NCBI RefSeq assembly: GCF_040436405.1
Contig: NZ_AP031575.1
Location: 3,537,501 to 3,601,500 of the forward strand
Length of the DNA: 64,000 nt
Source: Marinomonas sp. THO17
GTDB lineage: Bacteria > Pseudomonadota > Gammaproteobacteria > Pseudomonadales > Marinomonadaceae
Reading direction: 5' to 3'
Shown: piece by piece, positions 49,593-58,168 of the stretch
Layout of the letters: each line of letters begins with the position of its first letter
Position numbering within the stretch: the first letter of the stretch is position 1
Notes under the pieces: generated by a model
Databases searched by the model: none
Told to the model about the DNA's origin: nothing
Seen by the model: the letters and a program-made list of their open reading frames with translations, nothing else
Made by a program: the position numbers and the translations under genes

Positions 49593-49613
49593 TATATTTC
49601 ATTATGTTATATA
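49593..49613 (-). promoter_or_regulatory. Candidate operator of the sulfur operon
   Basis: A 21-base imperfect palindrome, TATAT-TT-CAT-T-ATG-TT-ATATA, lies 26-46 bases upstream of the hydrolase start. AT-rich palindromes of this kind are typical of ArsR-family repressors such as BigR. The regulator itself is not in the window. Confidence 0.45.
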
Positions 49614-49768
49614 TGGCTACTACATTAGTAAAGTCTAATGTTTTGTTTGTTTGTGGAAAAAGCGTGCATCTTGACACTAATCAATAGAAGTAAGGACAAG
49701 GAAACACCAGACGGCAGAGGGAATTTTTGCTAATCTAACGAATTGATTTTTAGCTTAGGAACAAAGTC

Positions 49769-51796
49769 GTGTCACAAGAGTTTCAAGTTGTCTCATCTTA
49801 CGCCCCTGCGGGTGATCAGCCGAAAGCCATCGAAAAACTGGCGCAAGGGGTAGAAGCCGGTTTGGCGCACCAAACCTTGCTTGGGGTAACTGGGTCAGGT
49901 AAGACCTATACCGTGGCCAATGTGATTTCCAAGGTGAAACGTCCCACTATTATCATGGCGCACAACAAAACTCTGGCCGCTCAGTTGTATGGAGAATTTA
50001 AAGAGTTTTTTCCTAATAATGCGGTTGAGTACTTTGTTTCCTACTACGACTACTATCAACCCGAAGCCTATGTTGCCGCATCCGATACCTTCATTGAAAA
50101 AGACGCCTCGGTGAACGAGCACATAGAGCAAATGCGTTTATCGGCCACCAAAGCCTTGTTGGAACGGGAAGACGTTATTATTGTCGCTACCGTGTCGGCG
50201 ATTTATGGCTTGGGCGATCCACAATCCTATTTAAAAATGATGTTGCATTTGGATCGCGGTGATCGCATTGATCAGCGTGCGGTGCTGCGTCGTTTGGCGG
50301 AGTTGCAATACAGTCGTAATGATCTGGTGTTTGAGCGGGGTAATTTTCGTGTGCGTGGGGATGTGATCGATGTGTTTCCTGCCGACTCGGAAGACACGGC
50401 GGTTCGTATTGAATTGTTTGACGACGAAGTAGAAAATTTATCCTTTATCGACCCTTTAACCAACAAAACTTTGCGTAAAGTACCACGCGTTACCATTTAC
50501 CCTAAAACCCACTATGTGACGCCGCGGGAAACCATTGAAGGCGCCATTGAGCGCATTAAGGTGGAATTGGATCAACGCCTTGAACAACTCAAATCTTTGA
50601 ACAAACTCGTGGAGATGCAGCGCTTAGAACAGCGTACTCGTTACGATTTGGAAATGATGCAAGAGCTGGGTTACTGCTCCGGTATTGAAAACTACTCACG
50701 TTACTTATCAGGTCGGGAAGAGGGGGCACCGCCGCCAACGCTATTTGACTACTTACCCGCCAATGCACTATTGGTGGTAGATGAATCCCACGTCACCATC
50801 TCCCAAATTGGTGCCATGTACAAAGGTGACCGTTCCCGTAAAGAAAACCTAGTGGAATACGGTTTCCGTTTACCTTCGGCGCTGGATAATCGTCCTATGC
50901 GATTTGAAGAATGGGAGCAGATTAAACCGCAAACCATATTTGTTTCCGCGACACCGGGTAAATACGAAGAGGAGCATCAAGACTGGGTGGTGGAACAAAT
51001 CGTACGACCAACGGGTCTGGTAGACCCGGAATTGGAAGTGCGACCTGTGGCCACTCAGGTGGATGACTTGTTGTCCGAAATCAACAAGCGTACTCTGATT
51101 GGGGAACGAGTCTTGGTCACTACATTGACCAAACGCATGGCGGAAGACTTAACCGATTATCTCAACGATCATGACGTGCGTGTGCGCTACCTACATTCCG
51201 ACATTGATACCGTAGAGCGAGTGGAAATCATTCGTGACCTGCGTTTAGGGGAATTTGACGTGCTAGTGGGCATTAACTTGTTACGAGAAGGCTTGGACAT
51301 TCCAGAAGTCAGCTTAGTGGCTGTGTTAGACGCAGACAAAGAAGGCTTCTTGCGTTCTGAGCGATCCTTAATTCAGACCATAGGCCGTGCGGCACGTAAC
51401 GTGAATGGTAAAGCCATTCTTTATGCGGATAAGATTACTGGCTCCATGGAACGGGCCATCAGTGAGACTGAACGCCGCCGAGCAAAGCAGCAAGCCCATA
51501 ACAAAGAACATGGCATCACCCCACAAGGCATTAACAAGTCGGTGGAAGACATCATGGAAGGGGCCTACAACCCAGGGTCGGGTAAGCGTGGTAACAAGAC
51601 CAAGAAAGTGGCGGAAACCGCCAAAGAGTACCAAGTGGAAAGCATGGACGACGTGGCCCAAGTGCGCAAGACCATCATTCAATTGCAAAAAGACATGATG
51701 CAAGCCTCGGAAGAACTCAAGTTCGAATTGGCGGCTGGCTATCGCGATCAAATCCGCGTATTACAGAAAAAGCTCAAAGAGGTTGGAGAAGCCTAA
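49769..51796 (+). CDS. uvrB: Excinuclease ABC subunit B
   Basis: A 675-residue helicase-like damage verifier of nucleotide excision repair. Walker [11 protein letters not shown] is near residues 39-48, the beta-hairpin [20 protein letters not shown] near 92-111, DESHV near 338, the [20 protein letters not shown] segment near 474-493, and RAARNVNG near 540. The C-terminal UvrC-binding UVR motif is at about 635-670. Translation begins at GTG with AGGA upstream. Length is normal. Confidence 0.97.
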   Translation: MSQEFQVVSSYAPAGDQPKAIEKLAQGVEAGLAHQTLLGVTGSGKTYTVANVISKVKRPTIIMAHNKTLAAQLYGEFKEFFPNNAVEYFVSYYDYYQPEAYVAASDTFIEKDASVNEHIEQMRLSATKALLEREDVIIVATVSAIYGLGDPQSYLKMMLHLDRGDRIDQRAVLRRLAELQYSRNDLVFERGNFRVRGDVIDVFPADSEDTAVRIELFDDEVENLSFIDPLTNKTLRKVPRVTIYPKTHYVTPRETIEGAIERIKVELDQRLEQLKSLNKLVEMQRLEQRTRYDLEMMQELGYCSGIENYSRYLSGREEGAPPPTLFDYLPANALLVVDESHVTISQIGAMYKGDRSRKENLVEYGFRLPSALDNRPMRFEEWEQIKPQTIFVSATPGKYEEEHQDWVVEQIVRPTGLVDPELEVRPVATQVDDLLSEINKRTLIGERVLVTTLTKRMAEDLTDYLNDHDVRVRYLHSDIDTVERVEIIRDLRLGEFDVLVGINLLREGLDIPEVSLVAVLDADKEGFLRSERSLIQTIGRAARNVNGKAILYADKITGSMERAISETERRRAKQQAHNKEHGITPQGINKSVEDIMEGAYNPGSGKRGNKTKKVAETAKEYQVESMDDVAQVRKTIIQLQKDMMQASEELKFELAAGYRDQIRVLQKKLKEVGEA

Positions 51797-51858
51797 TTAT
51801 TTAGTTCATTAGAACCAATATAAAGAGAGAGACTCGTTTACAATTAAAGAGAATGGTC

Positions 51859-52047
51859 ATGGCGATTACACTCAGGAACTACAATATTGTCAGAGTCATT
51901 GATAACGGCGTTATCGTCAACTGCACCATCAAAGAAATGTGCTATGAATACGCCGTGGTCAAATTTCGTGGCAAAGAATACAAGGTGCCTTACCACTTAA
52001 TTGACGAAGTCATTGGCCACGAATTGCTGGTGCCAGTGGATGCTTGA
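51859..52047 (+). CDS. Small hypothetical protein
   Basis: A 62-residue acidic-neutral protein beginning MAITLRNYNIVRVIDNGVIV, with two Cys near residues 21 and 27 and an alternating strand pattern that suggests a small beta-barrel. I do not recognise a family. The start at 51859 has AAAGAGA about seven bases upstream; an ATG two codons earlier is too close to that site. It lies between uvrB and tRNA-Val in the same direction and may be read through from uvrB. Confidence 0.6.
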   Translation: MAITLRNYNIVRVIDNGVIVNCTIKEMCYEYAVVKFRGKEYKVPYHLIDEVIGHELLVPVDA

Positions 52048-52086
52048 TGACAAAGCCAATAATTCACAAAAAAGCGCATGAAGTGC

Positions 52087-52114
52087 TTGTCAAACAACAC
52101 GCCCTGCGTATAAT
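52087..52114 (+). promoter_or_regulatory. Promoter of tRNA-Val
   Basis: -35 TTGTCA (52087-52092), 16-base spacer, perfect -10 TATAAT (52109-52114), 15 bases before the tRNA. Confidence 0.8.
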
Positions 52115-52129
52115 AGCCAACACTTTTTT

Positions 52130-52206
<77 letters not shown>

Positions 52207-52213
52207 AATTTGG

Positions 52214-52246
52214 AAGCCCTGATCTTGTATAAGATCAGGGCTTTTT
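52214..52246 (+). terminator. Terminator of tRNA-Val
   Basis: Perfect 13-base stem AAGCCCTGATCTT / AAGATCAGGGCTT followed by TTT(T)TT. Confidence 0.93.
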
Positions 52247-52247
52247 T

Positions 52248-52620
52248 GTCTCTGTTTTTTTGGTTTCCTCTCATTGGCTTTGGTCGGGAAGCTTTTTCTA
52301 CTTCTTTCTCGATATTTTGTGAGTTTCCTCTGAATGGCTTTGGGGGAGAAGCATTTTCCGCCCTGCTAGGCGGGTAACTTTTGGCAAACGATGCAAAAGT
52401 AACCAAAAAATCTTTTTAATCCTTTCGCACATTCAGGAACGTGTCGAGGGTTACCTCATGAAGCGAATTATCTCTTTTTACGTTTAAAGCGTTTCGTACC
52501 TGATAAAATCTCGTATTCCTTCCCATTATGTCTTCAAGGGGAAGGCTAGGATGGGGTTAGTTAATCAGTCTCAGATCAACTGAGAGTAAACCACCAAATG
52601 TAGATCTGTTAAGCGCAGCA
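52248..52620. repeat. Dispersed noncoding repeat, copy A
   Basis: This 370-base stretch has no convincing gene. Blocks shared in order with copy B (55440-55870) are CTCATTGGCTTTGGT, GGCGGGTAA, AAAAGTAACCAAAA, TTTAATCCTTTCGC, GTCGAGGGTTA, CTCATGAAGCGAATTATCTC with TTTTTACGTT, and CTGTTAAGCGCAG. It contains an internal inverted repeat GGTAACTTTTG / CAAAAGTAACC at 52373-52404. It is probably a nonautonomous repetitive element or a decayed insertion. Confidence 0.7.
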
Positions 52621-52810
52621 CAATCAGACATGCCATGAAACAAGCCATCAAAAAACTGCATATTTATACCGTTTATTTTTTCGAATGGTTGGCTCGTTCC
52701 GCCTAAAAAATAATCACAGTATTGCGCGTTTATACTGGTAGAAAAATATAAAGTCTTTTAGTATCAATGGATAAGAATATCTCCAGCAAAAATAACGCGC
52801 TGTGGATAAA

Positions 52811-52934
52811 TGTCTAAATGCGCATGCTCGTTTTTCCAGATTTGGATTTTGTTAATAGGTTAATAAAAGTATTATTTTTCAATTGCTTATAAAGGTATTG
52901 GCGAAATTCTGGAATTGTCTAAACGCGCATGCGC
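52811..52934. repeat. Long imperfect inverted and direct repeats upstream of the cassette pair
   Basis: TGTCTAAATGCGCATGC (52811-52827) recurs as TGTCTAAACGCGCATGC (52916-52932). The same segments with CGTTT and CCAGATTT / AAATTCTGG also form an inverted pair around an AT-rich 60-base centre. GTTAGCA at 52947-52953, just before the GNAT start, could be an upstream recombination core. No gene is seen in 52621-52963. Confidence 0.5.
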
Positions 52935-52963
52935 ACTATTAAAAATGTTAGCAATCTATAAGT

Positions 52964-53437
52964 ATGGATATTAAATTTAGAAAAGCCACTGTTGAAGATG
53001 CAGATGTGATTAGTTCTTTGGTAATTGAGCTGACCAATGAAATATGTGAATTAACAAAACAACAGCATTTTGATATTAGTCTTAACGAAACGATTACTCG
53101 TTGTCATGAACTTATTTCTGATAACCGTTATACGGTTATTTTAGGCTTTCTTAAAGAACAACCAGTTGCAGTTGCAACATTCACTGAAACTTTCGCTTTG
53201 TATGCGGGAGGGAAAATCGGTCTAATCCAAGAGTTTTATGTTTCTCCAAACCAACGCTCCCTAGGCGTTGGTGTAATGTTATTAGATGAAGTGAAAAAGC
53301 ATGGTAAAGCTAGTAGTTGGGCTTGTATTGAGTTATGCACGCCTCCATTACCTGAGTTTGAAAGAACACTGGATTTTTATCAGAGTAATGGCTTAAAGCC
53401 TGTTGGAGGAAGGAAAATGAGATTGTCGTTTGAATAA
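52964..53437 (+). CDS. GNAT-family N-acetyltransferase (cassette gene 1)
   Basis: A 157-residue acetyltransferase. It begins MDIKFRKATVEDADVISSLV, and the acetyl-CoA-binding motif A is in LIQEFYVSPNQRSLGVGVML near residues 85-104, with an R/QxLGVG loop. The C-terminal FYQSNGLKPVGGRKMRLSF is the usual strand-helix end. The substrate is unknown. It is AT-rich compared with the core genes around it, has almost no leader, and is followed within ten bases by an attC-like site, all typical of an integron cassette gene. Confidence 0.88.
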   Translation: MDIKFRKATVEDADVISSLVIELTNEICELTKQQHFDISLNETITRCHELISDNRYTVILGFLKEQPVAVATFTETFALYAGGKIGLIQEFYVSPNQRSLGVGVMLLDEVKKHGKASSWACIELCTPPLPEFERTLDFYQSNGLKPVGGRKMRLSFE

Positions 53438-53442
53438 AAAAG

Positions 53443-53538
53443 TGCTAACAAAAACATTAAATTCACTCCAGCCGCAAAAAGCGCGGCTTCCGTTGGGACT
53501 GTCGCTAACGCGCCAGCCCCTTATGTAAGTCGTTAAAT
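53443..53538 (+). mobile_element. attC-like site 1
   Basis: A site of about 96 bases. Its outer TAAC (53446-53449) pairs with the GTTA of a perfect GTTRRRY core, GTTAAAT (53532-53538). The inner boxes ACATTAA and TTATGT pair with one extrahelical base, separated from the outer pair by a 4-5-base unpaired spacer, and AGCCGC / GCGGCT forms an inner stem. GGGACTGTC and CAGCCCCTTA match the Vibrio repeat (VCR) sequence as I recall it. It ends the GNAT cassette. Confidence 0.8.
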
Positions 53539-53545
53539 GCCAATT

Positions 53546-54010
53546 ATGAATCTGACCGAAATTGAAGCGAAGAGATTGAGGCACTTTCTTTTCGAAAGCG
53601 AAGACTGTGATTTTGTGGAGTACGCAAAATCCATCAAATCAACTGCTGAACTTCACTATTTTTTATGGAACTACAATTGCGACGATGGCATTGGGGCTAT
53701 CAGATCGGTTATAGAAAATAGGTTTTGTGATTTCGGTACAGCGTTAATGGCATTTTGGTATCTAGGTGGTACGGATTGGCTAGATGAAAAATACGTTAAC
53801 TCTATAAATCCTGATGGACACTTCGATCAGGAACTTCAACTGGCTAAAGATATAGCCAGTGCTCTTACCATCGGAAAGTATTCTTCCAGTATTTATAGGT
53901 ATGAACCAGAGCTTAATAAGCTTGCCAAATATAAACTGAATAAGGCCGGAATCGACGAATGCTTGTTCGAGCCTAACGATGGCGAAGATTGGGATAGGCA
54001 TGCGGTGTAA
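53546..54010 (+). CDS. DUF4274-like hypothetical protein (cassette gene 2)
   Basis: A 154-residue soluble acidic protein. The stretch ELHYFLWNYNCDDGIGAIRS followed by CDFGTALMAFWYLGG (about residues 34-72) resembles DUF4274, a family of unknown function common in integron cassettes and near polymorphic-toxin loci. The C-terminus is acidic (EPNDGEDWDRHAV). The ATG at 53546 (MNLTEIEAKRL) is preferred; an ATG three codons earlier overlaps the attC core. It is followed at once by a second attC-like site. Confidence 0.7.
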   Translation: MNLTEIEAKRLRHFLFESEDCDFVEYAKSIKSTAELHYFLWNYNCDDGIGAIRSVIENRFCDFGTALMAFWYLGGTDWLDEKYVNSINPDGHFDQELQLAKDIASALTIGKYSSSIYRYEPELNKLAKYKLNKAGIDECLFEPNDGEDWDRHAV

Positions 54011-54012
54011 GC

Positions 54013-54111
54013 ATTTAACAAGCGGCTCAAACCGATCTCCACTGCGTTGCTTCGTTTGTGCTTTAACTCTACGCTAGCACAAACAATCAACTCCGTTCCG
54101 GCGGGTTATAA
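54013..54111 (+). mobile_element. attC-like site 2
   Basis: A 99-base site. ATTTAAC (RYYYAAC, 54013-54019) and GTTATAA (54105-54111) form the outer boxes; CAAGCGGCTCAAACCG and CCGTTCCGGCGG are the inner arms; a perfect 8-base inner stem GTTTGTGC / GCACAAAC lies between. The last three bases of the right core deviate from GTTRRRY, but the GTTA recombination core is intact. Confidence 0.75.
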
Positions 54112-54123
54112 CAGCGTTTCTTT

Positions 54124-55224
54124 CTACCGAGCCAGTAAATACCGAGTACTGCGTCCACCGGACGCTGATTTCACTAAACAACCTTGTTCAACTAAAGCCG
54201 CAAGGTGACGTGTTGCGGTTGGTTTACTGACTTTGGCTACTCTGTGATATTGGGTGGTATTAATGCCTTCTTCAAAATCCCCATCCAGCATGCGGTTCAA
54301 GACTTTTACTTGCTCTGACGTTAGTTTTGTCTGATCGATTTTTCTCCAGTAGTTTGTTTTGAAAATGGTCTGATCTATCTCATTTAAGACGTTATGAAAG
54401 GTTTCGTTTAGGGTGTTTAGAAACCACTCTAGCCATGTAGTGATGTCTAGGTCGCCTTTTTGTGTTTGTTCAAGGATGTCATAGTAGCTTTTACGCTTTG
54501 CCAATATGCTTACTGACATAGCGTAAAATCGAACCGATTGGCTTTCTGCTTGGGCTAAGGCCAAGTCTGTTAATAATCGGGTGATACGGCCGTTGCCATC
54601 GTCTAATGGATGCAAGGTGATAAACCAAATATGAGTGATGGCGGCCCTTAGTAATGGATCCAGCGAAGCGTCTTTTTTTGACTCATTAAACCAGTGAATG
54701 AAGTGCTCTAATGCTTCATCCAATCTTTCTCTCGGTGGCGCTTCAAAGTGAACAGTTGGGCGATCGATACGGCCAGAAACCACTTGCATTGGCTCACTTC
54801 CTCTTAATTGCCCACCAAGGATAGGGTTGAGCAGGGTATATCCTTTTGGAAAGAGTTTTTTATGCCAACTGAGTATTCTTTTTAAATTCAGTGTTGAATC
54901 AAGGTTTTCGATGGCATCGATCATTACTTCTGCCAGTCCATCGGTTTGATCTGTCGTGGGAAACGCGTTTTCTTCGGTCAATCCTAGTTTTTTGGCCAGT
55001 GACGAACGTACTGAAAAGGCGTTAAGTTTTTCACCTTCAATGGCACTTGAGTTGACGATGTTAGCCAAAAGGGTATCCAGCAGATTTTGCTTTTTATCAT
55101 GAGATTGGCTGGCTATTTTACCTAATAGGATTCCTTGGTTAAGACGAACTTCTCTTAAAATGGGTGCTATAAGCTGGTTATCCCACGTAAAGTTAGGCCA
55201 ATTTTCTTGCTGCCATATCCACAT
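54124..55224 (-). CDS. Fic-domain protein (probable AMP-transferase)
   Basis: A 366-residue protein. The Fic motif is HPLDDGNGRITR near residues 204-215 (consensus HPFxDGNGR), so catalytic His and the ATP-binding Gly/Arg are kept. The N-terminal inhibitory helix motif SSAIEGE near 57-63 matches (S/T)xxxE(G/N), which marks a self-inhibited class II Fic protein. A C-terminal winged-helix-like part (about 300-366, TQYHRVAKVSKPTATRHLAA) may bind DNA or a partner. It is convergent with the cassette pair and lies between the two dispersed repeats. The target is unknown. Confidence 0.9.
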   Translation of the reverse strand: MWIWQQENWPNFTWDNQLIAPILREVRLNQGILLGKIASQSHDKKQNLLDTLLANIVNSSAIEGEKLNAFSVRSSLAKKLGLTEENAFPTTDQTDGLAEVMIDAIENLDSTLNLKRILSWHKKLFPKGYTLLNPILGGQLRGSEPMQVVSGRIDRPTVHFEAPPRERLDEALEHFIHWFNESKKDASLDPLLRAAITHIWFITLHPLDDGNGRITRLLTDLALAQAESQSVRFYAMSVSILAKRKSYYDILEQTQKGDLDITTWLEWFLNTLNETFHNVLNEIDQTIFKTNYWRKIDQTKLTSEQVKVLNRMLDGDFEEGINTTQYHRVAKVSKPTATRHLAALVEQGCLVKSASGGRSTRYLLAR

Positions 55225-55401
55225 AATGCTGCCTATGATTTTAATAACGTCATTAATCTAATCACAGTGTAATCTGAATATGGCGATTATTCAAATCATT
55301 ATATGATTTGAATAATGTGGTTAATCACATCATAATGATGATGAAGTGTTGCCTCGGTATTGCTGAGGCTAGCCATTTTATTTAATTGTGATACATAATG
55401 T

Positions 55402-55438
55402 TAAAGCCCTGACCTTTTTAAAAGGTCAGGATTTTTTT
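55402..55438 (+). terminator. Terminator-like hairpin at the left edge of repeat copy B
   Basis: Stem CCTGACCTTTT / AAAAGGTCAGG followed by TTTTTTT. It parallels the tRNA-Val terminator at the left edge of copy A, so the shared unit may include this hairpin. Confidence 0.75.
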
Positions 55439-55439
55439 G

Positions 55440-55870
55440 TTTCTGCCCTAGGTTTGGATATGTGCTTCTCATTGGCTTTGGTTGGGGAGCATTATTCCGC
55501 CTTTTAATTCAGGGAAAGGCTAGGCGGGTAATTTCTTTTCTTGAATTTAAGAGTAGCGCCACAAAAGTAACCAAAAGGTCGCTTTAATCCTTTCGCGCAA
55601 TCAGGATCGCGTCGAGGGTTAACTCATGAAGCGAATTATCTCTTTTTACGTTAAAAGCGGTTCATACCTTATGAGTTCTCATGTTTCTTCCCTTTACCTT
55701 CTAAAATACAGTTTTGTTTTACAGTAAAAATTGTATTTTGGTTTTTCCGTTACTGGGTTAAAAAGCGCGTCGAGCATTTTCACCAGTGGCGAATTATCTC
55801 TTTTTATGTTTAAAAGCAGCTCGTTGATATTGAATGTAGGTCTGTTAAGCGCAGTGTCATCAGTCGTAAT
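55440..55870. repeat. Dispersed noncoding repeat, copy B
   Basis: It shares ordered blocks with copy A (52248-52620), including AAAAGTAACCAAAA, TTTAATCCTTTCGC, GTCGAGGGTTA and CATGAAGCGAATTATCTC. A partial internal duplication GCGAATTATCTCTTTTTATG occurs at about 55788-55807. The open frame at 55731-56036 runs across this repeat and the next terminator and is not considered a gene. Confidence 0.7.
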
Positions 55871-55949
55871 AGGCTCGACTCAAATTGCTCATGTTTCCAG
55901 CGATCCTTTTTGTCTTATAAAGCATACCAAACTGGTTAATCCAGATACA

Positions 55950-55990
55950 AAAGCCCCGACCTTTGTTACAAAGGGCCGAGGCTTTTTTAT
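55950..55990 (+). terminator. Terminator-like hairpin upstream of the chemoreceptor
   Basis: Stem AAAAGCCCCGACCTTTG / CAAAGGGCCGAGGCTTTT-type (imperfect) followed by a T-run, about 45 bases before the chemoreceptor start. It isolates that gene from upstream transcription. Confidence 0.7.
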
Positions 55991-56035
55991 ATACAATTTA
56001 AGAGTTTTGTTCTTGATAATCAGGTTGTTGTGCTA

Positions 56036-57526
56036 ATGAATCATAATCGAATACGTAAAAACGACTTCTTTATTTATTGTGCCTTGCTCGTGCAAGTGCC
56101 AGTACTTGCCATTAGTGGCATGGTAGGGGAAAAACTGCTCAGCTTCAGTTTGTCGTCGGCTGTGTTTGTGTTGGTGGCGACGCAGCTGATTTACAGTTTT
56201 TTCAAAGGACAGCTGGTGTTTTCTATCTTATCGGCTGTGCTCATGATGTGCGTGTCATCCTTGTTGATTCAAAGTCAGTTTGGTTTGATAGAGATGCATT
56301 TTCATATCTTCGCGACCATGGCGATTTTTCTGATTTATCAAAAATGGCAACCCATAGTCGCGGCCTTGTTGACCACGGCGGTGTATCACATAGGTTTTAT
56401 GTTCTTGCAAATGAATGGCGTCATGTTGGGAGATATGCCCATTACGGTATTTTTAGGTCATCACAATATGTGGTTGATGTTAGTACATTGCGTGTTTGCA
56501 GGAGCAGAAGCAGGTGTATTGATATATATGGCCTATTTGATGAGCAAAGAAAGTGCTGCGAATTATAAAATTGCCGATGCCATTGAAGCCATTTCAGCTA
56601 CCAGTGATTTGACTGTTCGCGTGTCCGCTCCTGCTTCCAGTGCCGAACATGCGCTCAATGCTTTGTTGGATCGTTTGTCTGGTTTGTTCATTGAATATCA
56701 ACGTATTGCGGAAGTATTGGTAAGCACAAGTAAGGCCATTCATGATACTGCTGATGAAGTAAACATCAGTACTCAAAAAAGTAAGCAGCGCTCACAAGAC
56801 TCAGCAGAATCAACTGAAAATGTGGCGAGAAGTATGCAGCAAGTGGCTCAAAGCAGTCGAACTTCGGCTGACACAGTGAGTGCTTTGGAAAATGAGACAG
56901 TACAAGACAGTGAAAAAGCGCTAACCATCATGAAAGATACAGAATTGTTGGAGCAAGATATCAGTCAGGTCTCGAATCACTTGCAAGCTCTAACAGAAGA
57001 CGTAAATGCCATCACGCAATTGCTGGAGTCGATCCGCAGTATTTCTGAACAAACTAACCTATTGGCGTTAAACGCTGCCATTGAAGCCGCCAGAGCAGGT
57101 GAGTCTGGTCGTGGCTTTGCTGTTGTAGCGGATGAAGTGAGAACCTTGGCACAACGTTCAAGCGATTCTACTGATCAAATTGAAGTCGTATTGGAACGAC
57201 TAAATTACAGTGCGGGTCAGACAGTCTCTTCTATGGAAGCGGGTAAAGCCAGAACCAGTGTGAATGTAGAGCATGCCTTGAACATGTCCGATGGCTTGAT
57301 GTTGCGCTCGAAAAATGCACGTGAAGTCTCCTCTTCTGCAAAAGACATTGCCGACGAAATCATTGCTCAAGAGCAAGTGATTTTGTCCATCAATGCCAAA
57401 ATACGTGAAAACTTTCATGCCATCGAATCCTTGTCCCATTCGATGAATGATTTGGCAGAAAAAAGCGATGAAATTGCTCGAGTAACGCACGATTATCAGA
57501 CAAAGGCGCAAGCATTCAAGGTGTAA
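56036..57526 (+). CDS. Methyl-accepting chemotaxis protein, multi-TM N-terminus
   Basis: A chemoreceptor of about 496 residues without the usual periplasmic ligand domain. Instead, five or six closely spaced hydrophobic segments fill about residues 14-175, with the His-bearing loop [20 protein letters not shown] near 87-106. A short HAMP-like linker follows, then the signalling hairpin with the tip [20 protein letters not shown] near 340-360. Such receptors may sense within the membrane or through bound metal, by inference. The start at 56036 is used; a GTG two codons upstream (56030) lies at a better distance from AGG and is also possible. Confidence 0.92.
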   Translation: MNHNRIRKNDFFIYCALLVQVPVLAISGMVGEKLLSFSLSSAVFVLVATQLIYSFFKGQLVFSILSAVLMMCVSSLLIQSQFGLIEMHFHIFATMAIFLIYQKWQPIVAALLTTAVYHIGFMFLQMNGVMLGDMPITVFLGHHNMWLMLVHCVFAGAEAGVLIYMAYLMSKESAANYKIADAIEAISATSDLTVRVSAPASSAEHALNALLDRLSGLFIEYQRIAEVLVSTSKAIHDTADEVNISTQKSKQRSQDSAESTENVARSMQQVAQSSRTSADTVSALENETVQDSEKALTIMKDTELLEQDISQVSNHLQALTEDVNAITQLLESIRSISEQTNLLALNAAIEAARAGESGRGFAVVADEVRTLAQRSSDSTDQIEVVLERLNYSAGQTVSSMEAGKARTSVNVEHALNMSDGLMLRSKNAREVSSSAKDIADEIIAQEQVILSINAKIRENFHAIESLSHSMNDLAEKSDEIARVTHDYQTKAQAFKV

Positions 57527-57572
57527 GTCGAAGCGTAGAGTTTAGCGTATCGGCTCTAAAGCATAGTGTTGC

Positions 57573-57612
57573 AAAAAGACCCAACTTGTCAGTGAGTAAG
57601 TTGGGCTTTTTA
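57573..57612 (+). terminator. Terminator of the chemoreceptor gene
   Basis: Stem AAAAGACCCAACTT / AAGTTGGGCTTTT followed by T-rich sequence, 47 bases after the stop. Confidence 0.85.
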
Positions 57613-57669
57613 GTATTTGTGAATGCCTACATGGATACAGGAGATAAGCAATGTGGGGGAAGTTGCTAA

Positions 57670-57932
57670 GGAAGGTGCGAATAAGTCTTCTGAACATCAG
57701 TCTTATCAGAGAAATGGCCTGTCAAGGCAAGAGTGAGCAGGAATGTTAATACCTTTCAATCACTCTTAACATAGAGAGGCTGTTTCTCTGAAAGACCCGA
57801 AGGGCGTGGGCTAAGCTCTTTTTATTCTTTGTTAAGCTTCTTGCCAATATGCTTATATTGGACGGCGAAACTTGCCTCGAATAAATGAGAGTTATCCACA
57901 CGCTGAAGTCAGTGGACTTGTTCGTACCTTCC
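57670..57932. mobile_element. 263-bp MITE with IS5-like ends
   Basis: The left end GGAAGGTGCGAATAAGTC and right end GACTTGTTCGTACCTTCC are 18-base terminal inverted repeats with two mismatches. Both flanks carry CTAA (57666-57669 and 57933-57936), a 4-base target duplication of the CTAR type that IS5 elements make. No open frame for a transposase fits inside. This is therefore a nonautonomous miniature element mobilised in trans. The remaining gap to 58168 shows no gene. Confidence 0.82.
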
Positions 57933-58168
57933 CTAAAGACAGAGGGCTTGTTCTTGCTTCCCTCTAATATGTAGAGACTATATTGATTCGATTAGTCATA
58001 AGTTTAGTAAAATAGAGTTTAGTGAGTCTCAAAAAAGGAACTGTATTTCATTTAAATTCTTGAGCAGTGTTTTTCTTTTATTGTGGATATGTCTAGTTGC
58101 CGTTAATTTAAATTATGGTATTCTGATTTCTTTATTCATTATCTAGTAAGAAACTGGAAAAGGAAGTA

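Noticed and set aside
52214..54120. Possible phage or integrative element inserted at tRNA-Val
   Set aside because: No integrase, no repeat of the tRNA 3' end and no phage genes are visible; the dispersed repeats and attC-like sites explain the region better.
55731..56036. 101-codon plus-strand frame upstream of the chemoreceptor
   Set aside because: It crosses the dispersed repeat and a terminator hairpin and lacks a ribosome-binding site.
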